30,606 bases of DNA from Chara braunii (Eukaryota > Streptophyta > Charophyceae > Charales > Characeae), in the NCBI GenBank assembly GCA_003427395.1, contig BFEA01000005.1, positions 3,085,204-3,115,809 on the forward strand, in the 5' to 3' direction. The position numbers were made by a program, and so were the translations under genes. How positions within the stretch are numbered: position 1 is the stretch's first letter; each line of letters begins with the position of its first letter. A model generated the notes under the pieces. The model was given only the letters and a program-made list of their open reading frames with translations. It was not told where the DNA came from and ran no database searches. Below, piece after piece: positions 28,767 to 30,606 of the stretch.

Positions 28767-29419
28767 GTATGTTTTTGTTTTTGGTGTGTGTGTGTGTGTG
28801 TGTTCAGGCAGCATTTGGCCGTAACCGTCCATTCTTTGCACCGCACATGCTGAGTGCAGCACAAAGTGTTTGGGGGGAGGAGGGGTGGGGAGGGAAGCAG
28901 AGAGGAATTGTTTGAGAAAAGAAAAAGCGAAAAGATCTGAAAAGTTTTATGAAATTGCTAGGTCATCATGAACTCGTTAGACGAGACACCGGTGGAAAGA
29001 AACTGAGGCCATAATTGCTGCTGTACGTTTTGACTGAATCTGGCTGTGGTTGCAGTCACGTGTATTGTAAAAGGTCTTGTGTGAGTATGGCTTGAGGAGT
29101 GTAACGGGACCTTTACCCATGGACGCTTCTGTTGCTCGGATGTCTTTTCAAAAGCAAATACATATGTGGGGTGTGTTTTGGGCGAGGGATTAGGTTTTAG
29201 GGTTCGAGTTTTAAGGTTTGTGTTTTAGGGTTAACTGTACGTGGGAACAGTCCCCAGCACTATATTGTCATAGAGAACTGCCCAGAAACCATCGGCAGAG
29301 AGGCAGAAGACGACAGCCAGCACTAAAAAAAAACGCCTAGAAAAAGTCATATTATTATTCCAAGTATTCTGGCTAAAATGCCAGTTACATACAATTTCAT
29401 TTTGCTTGTTGTTATATAG
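28767..29419 (+). other. Intron of the unidentified host gene
   Basis: A 653-base stretch beginning GTATGT and ending TTGTTATATAG. It contains a (TG)n tract near 28783-28802 and degenerate telomere-like TTTTAGGGTT motifs at about 29195-29233. No coding sequence is seen. Confidence 0.55.
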
Positions 29420-29545
29420 GTTGGGCAGTCATTGATGCTTAACCTCGACCAGGGTAAAGGTGGATTATCACTTACAGCATCATCGGTTAGGGTGCTCAGC
29501 TCACTGTACAGGGGCCGGCCTCCTGATGAGCCAGTGAAATTCTGA
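29420..29545 (+). CDS. Terminal exon of the unidentified host gene
   Basis: Starting directly after ATATAG in phase 0, 41 codons read VGQSLMLNLDQGKGGLSLTA, then SSVRVLSSLYRGRPPDEPVKF, and end at TGA (29543-29545). Joined to the previous exon through phase 0 sites, the frame stays open, which supports both exons. The protein C-terminus is basic and compact; no family recognised. Frames in other directions here are shorter. Confidence 0.55.
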   Translation, partial: VGQSLMLNLDQGKGGLSLTASSVRVLSSLYRGRPPDEPVKF

Positions 29546-29559
29546 CGAAACAGTCTGTC
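29523..29559 (+). other. Hammerhead-ribozyme-like core overlapping the stop codon
   Basis: CTGATGA (29523-29529), a 5-bp stem with one mismatch (GCCAG 29530-29534 and CTGAC 29542-29546), GAAA (29547-29550), and a 5-bp outer helix ACAGT (29550-29554) with ACTGT (29503-29507) followed by A as the cleavage-site base: the order of a type III hammerhead. The first stem I pair is a C-C mismatch, followed by three pairs (AGG/CCT). It overlaps coding sequence and TGA, so it may be chance. Confidence 0.25.
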
Positions 29560-29672
29560 ACAGCCCCTCCTTCGTTGTCCTCTTCTCCCTCTTCATCTAG
29601 AAAAACTCTGATGAAACAGTCTGTTACAGCCTACAAAAACTCTGACGAAACAGCCTGTCACAGCCCCTCCTT
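29541..29672. repeat. Triplicated 3' UTR motif of about 30 bp
   Basis: TCTGACGAAACAGTCTGTCA (from 29541, spanning the stop codon), TCTGATGAAACAGTCTGTTA (from about 29607) and TCTGACGAAACAGCCTGTCA (from 29641) each continue with CAGCC; the first and third go on with CCTCCTT. The third copy runs directly into the U6 fragment. Confidence 0.85.
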
Positions 29673-29733
29673 GCGCAGGGGCCATGCTAATCTTCTCTGT
29701 ATCGTTCCGATTTTTATGGATGTCCCGAAGGAC
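29668..29733 (-). ncRNA. U6: U6 snRNA 5' fragment, antisense within the 3' UTR
   Basis: On the - strand the sequence starts GTCCTTCGGGACATCC, continues through GGAACGATACAGAGAAGATT and AGCATGGCCCCTGCGCAAGG, then departs from U6 at 29668. This covers about the first 66 nt: the 5' stem-loop, the ACAGAGA box and the start of the U4-pairing AGC region are all intact. The internal stem-loop and 3' U-rich tail are missing. No plant-type upstream sequence element or TATA box is seen at the normal distance on its right, so I regard it as a truncated retroposed copy rather than a gene. Confidence 0.85.
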
Positions 29734-29774
29734 TCATTGGTTGAGTTTGTCCTGTATGAAGGCTGTTTCTTCAA

Positions 29775-29780
29775 AATAAA
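29775..29780 (+). promoter_or_regulatory. Candidate poly(A) signal AATAAA
   Basis: AATAAA lies 230 bases after the TGA of the host gene. If used, the mature 3' UTR would include the three repeats and the antisense U6 segment. Confidence 0.4.
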
Positions 29781-30186
29781 AGTGGAGAAAAAGAAAAGAG
29801 TTTTGAGTCTTTTGTCCTTTATCTATGGCCAACACACCTCCATTTTTTCTCTTAGTCAAAAGGGAAAGTGTGTCATAATCCAGGTTCAGGGCCTCGCTGC
29901 ACTACTCACGAAATCTAAGAAGTGAAGTGGCAAACGTCTCTTGCCATAAAACTGGAAACATTGGAAAGATACACTTCATTCTCTGTTTGCCACATTTAGC
30001 GAGAAAAAGTGGACCGAGGCCCTTGGTTGTGCCACCTAGAACGGTGGTGGAGAGCCCTCAGCTCTCTGTGCCTCTGTTTGCGCATTATGTGCTCATGGTA
30101 CGTAACATGTTGCATCATCTGTGAAGAAAGTCTTGAGTTGCTCACACCACCTCCCGTTTCTGGTTGTCCTGGCAAGCTAGGGGTGT
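29781..30186. other. Downstream intergenic sequence
   Basis: No recognised gene or repeat. Frames at 29575-29925 and 29927-30124 have no recognisable motifs and cross the U6 segment or unremarkable sequence. Confidence 0.5.
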
Positions 30187-30535
30187 TTGCTGCATTCTCT
30201 ATTCTTCATTCTCCATTCTTTATTCTCCATTCTTCCTTCTCCATTCTCCATTCTCCATCTCCGTTTTCCATTCTCCGTTCTCCGTTCTCCGTTCTCCATT
30301 CTCCATTCTCATTCTCCATTCTCATTCTCCTTTCTCCGTTCTCCGTTCTCCGTTCTCTATCCTCCTTTCTCCATTCTCTATTCTCTATTCTCTATTCTCT
30401 ATTCTCTATTCTCTGTTCTCCATTCTCCATTCTCCATTCTCCATTGCCCATTCTCCATAGCCCATTCTCCATTCTCCTTCTCCCTCTCCGTCTCAGTTCT
30501 CTGTTCTCCGTTCTCCGTTCTCCATTTCTGTCTCC
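30187..30535. repeat. Heptamer minisatellite (CATTCTC/CGTTCTC/TATTCTC)
   Basis: About 50 units of a 7-base motif, CATTCTC with blocks of CGTTCTC and TATTCTC variants. Variants are clustered, as expected from local slippage. It is not the plant telomere repeat. Confidence 0.95.
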
Positions 30536-30606
30536 ATTGAAACGGTATTCACCAATTCGTGGTAGCTGAGGCAGATCCCAGGGCTTGATCCCTAGTTCCC
30601 CAACTT

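Noticed and set aside
29190-29233. Interstitial telomere repeat (TTTTAGGGTT twice)
   Set aside because: Only two partial units in degenerate sequence; too short to call a telomeric tract.
30009-30569. 186-codon frame rich in FSILHSP
   Set aside because: It is the heptamer minisatellite in translation.

Overview
This is a transposon-rich stretch of nuclear DNA from a eukaryote. A U6 snRNA fragment, chromodomain Ty3/gypsy sequence, plant-type LINEs with a C-terminal zf-RVT region, a Helitron and abundant CT/GA microsatellites suggest a streptophyte (an alga such as a charophyte, or a bryophyte); the sequence alone does not fix the species. Nothing bacterial or organellar is evident. Nearly every long reading frame belongs to a decayed mobile element, and the only likely host gene is the 3' end of an unidentified spliced gene near the right edge. 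There are assembly gaps at 12984-13043 and single N bases near 13709 and at 28096.

Left to right: (1) 1-2115 has no protein gene but is packed with hairpins. About 19 have changing stems and a loop that almost always contains TGT (59-1472); a second set of near-perfect hairpins with other loops follows (1568-2115). (2) 2640-2950 is a GC-rich, inverted-repeat-rich block. (3) 3022-8188 is a degenerate Helitron on the + strand: HUH Rep domain, PIF1-like helicase, and a 3' reading frame of about 329 codons that I do not recognise. (4) 8189-9090 is simple-sequence DNA.

(5) 9095-15440 is Ty3/gypsy material on the - strand in an unusual order. In element direction it reads integrase end, three tandem integrase C-terminal units, chromodomain, an LTR-like 2 kb region (TATA box, 56-bp repeats, an 18-copy GGTCAAC array, a CT tract with a gap), gag, protease, then a second unrelated protease fragment. 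No Ty3 reverse transcriptase or RNase H is present.

(6) 15562-27372 is a nested pair of LINEs. A + strand LINE (15562-17019 and 25875-27372) is split by a nearly complete 8.8 kb - strand LINE (17019-25864), which is flanked by a 10-bp target-site duplication and ends in a poly(A) tail. A third - strand LINE fragment follows at 27373-27850. (7) 28650-29545 holds two + strand exons, both phase 0, ending a host gene of unknown identity. Its 3' UTR carries a triplicated 30-bp motif and an antisense U6 snRNA fragment. (8) 30187-30535 is a heptamer minisatellite.

The strongest candidate for something undescribed is the covarying hairpin array at 59-1472. Next are the antisense U6 fusion in the 3' UTR with an adjacent hammerhead-like core, the regularly spaced GGTCAAC (W-box-like) array in the LTR, the integrase C-terminal triplication and the unknown Helitron C-terminal frame.
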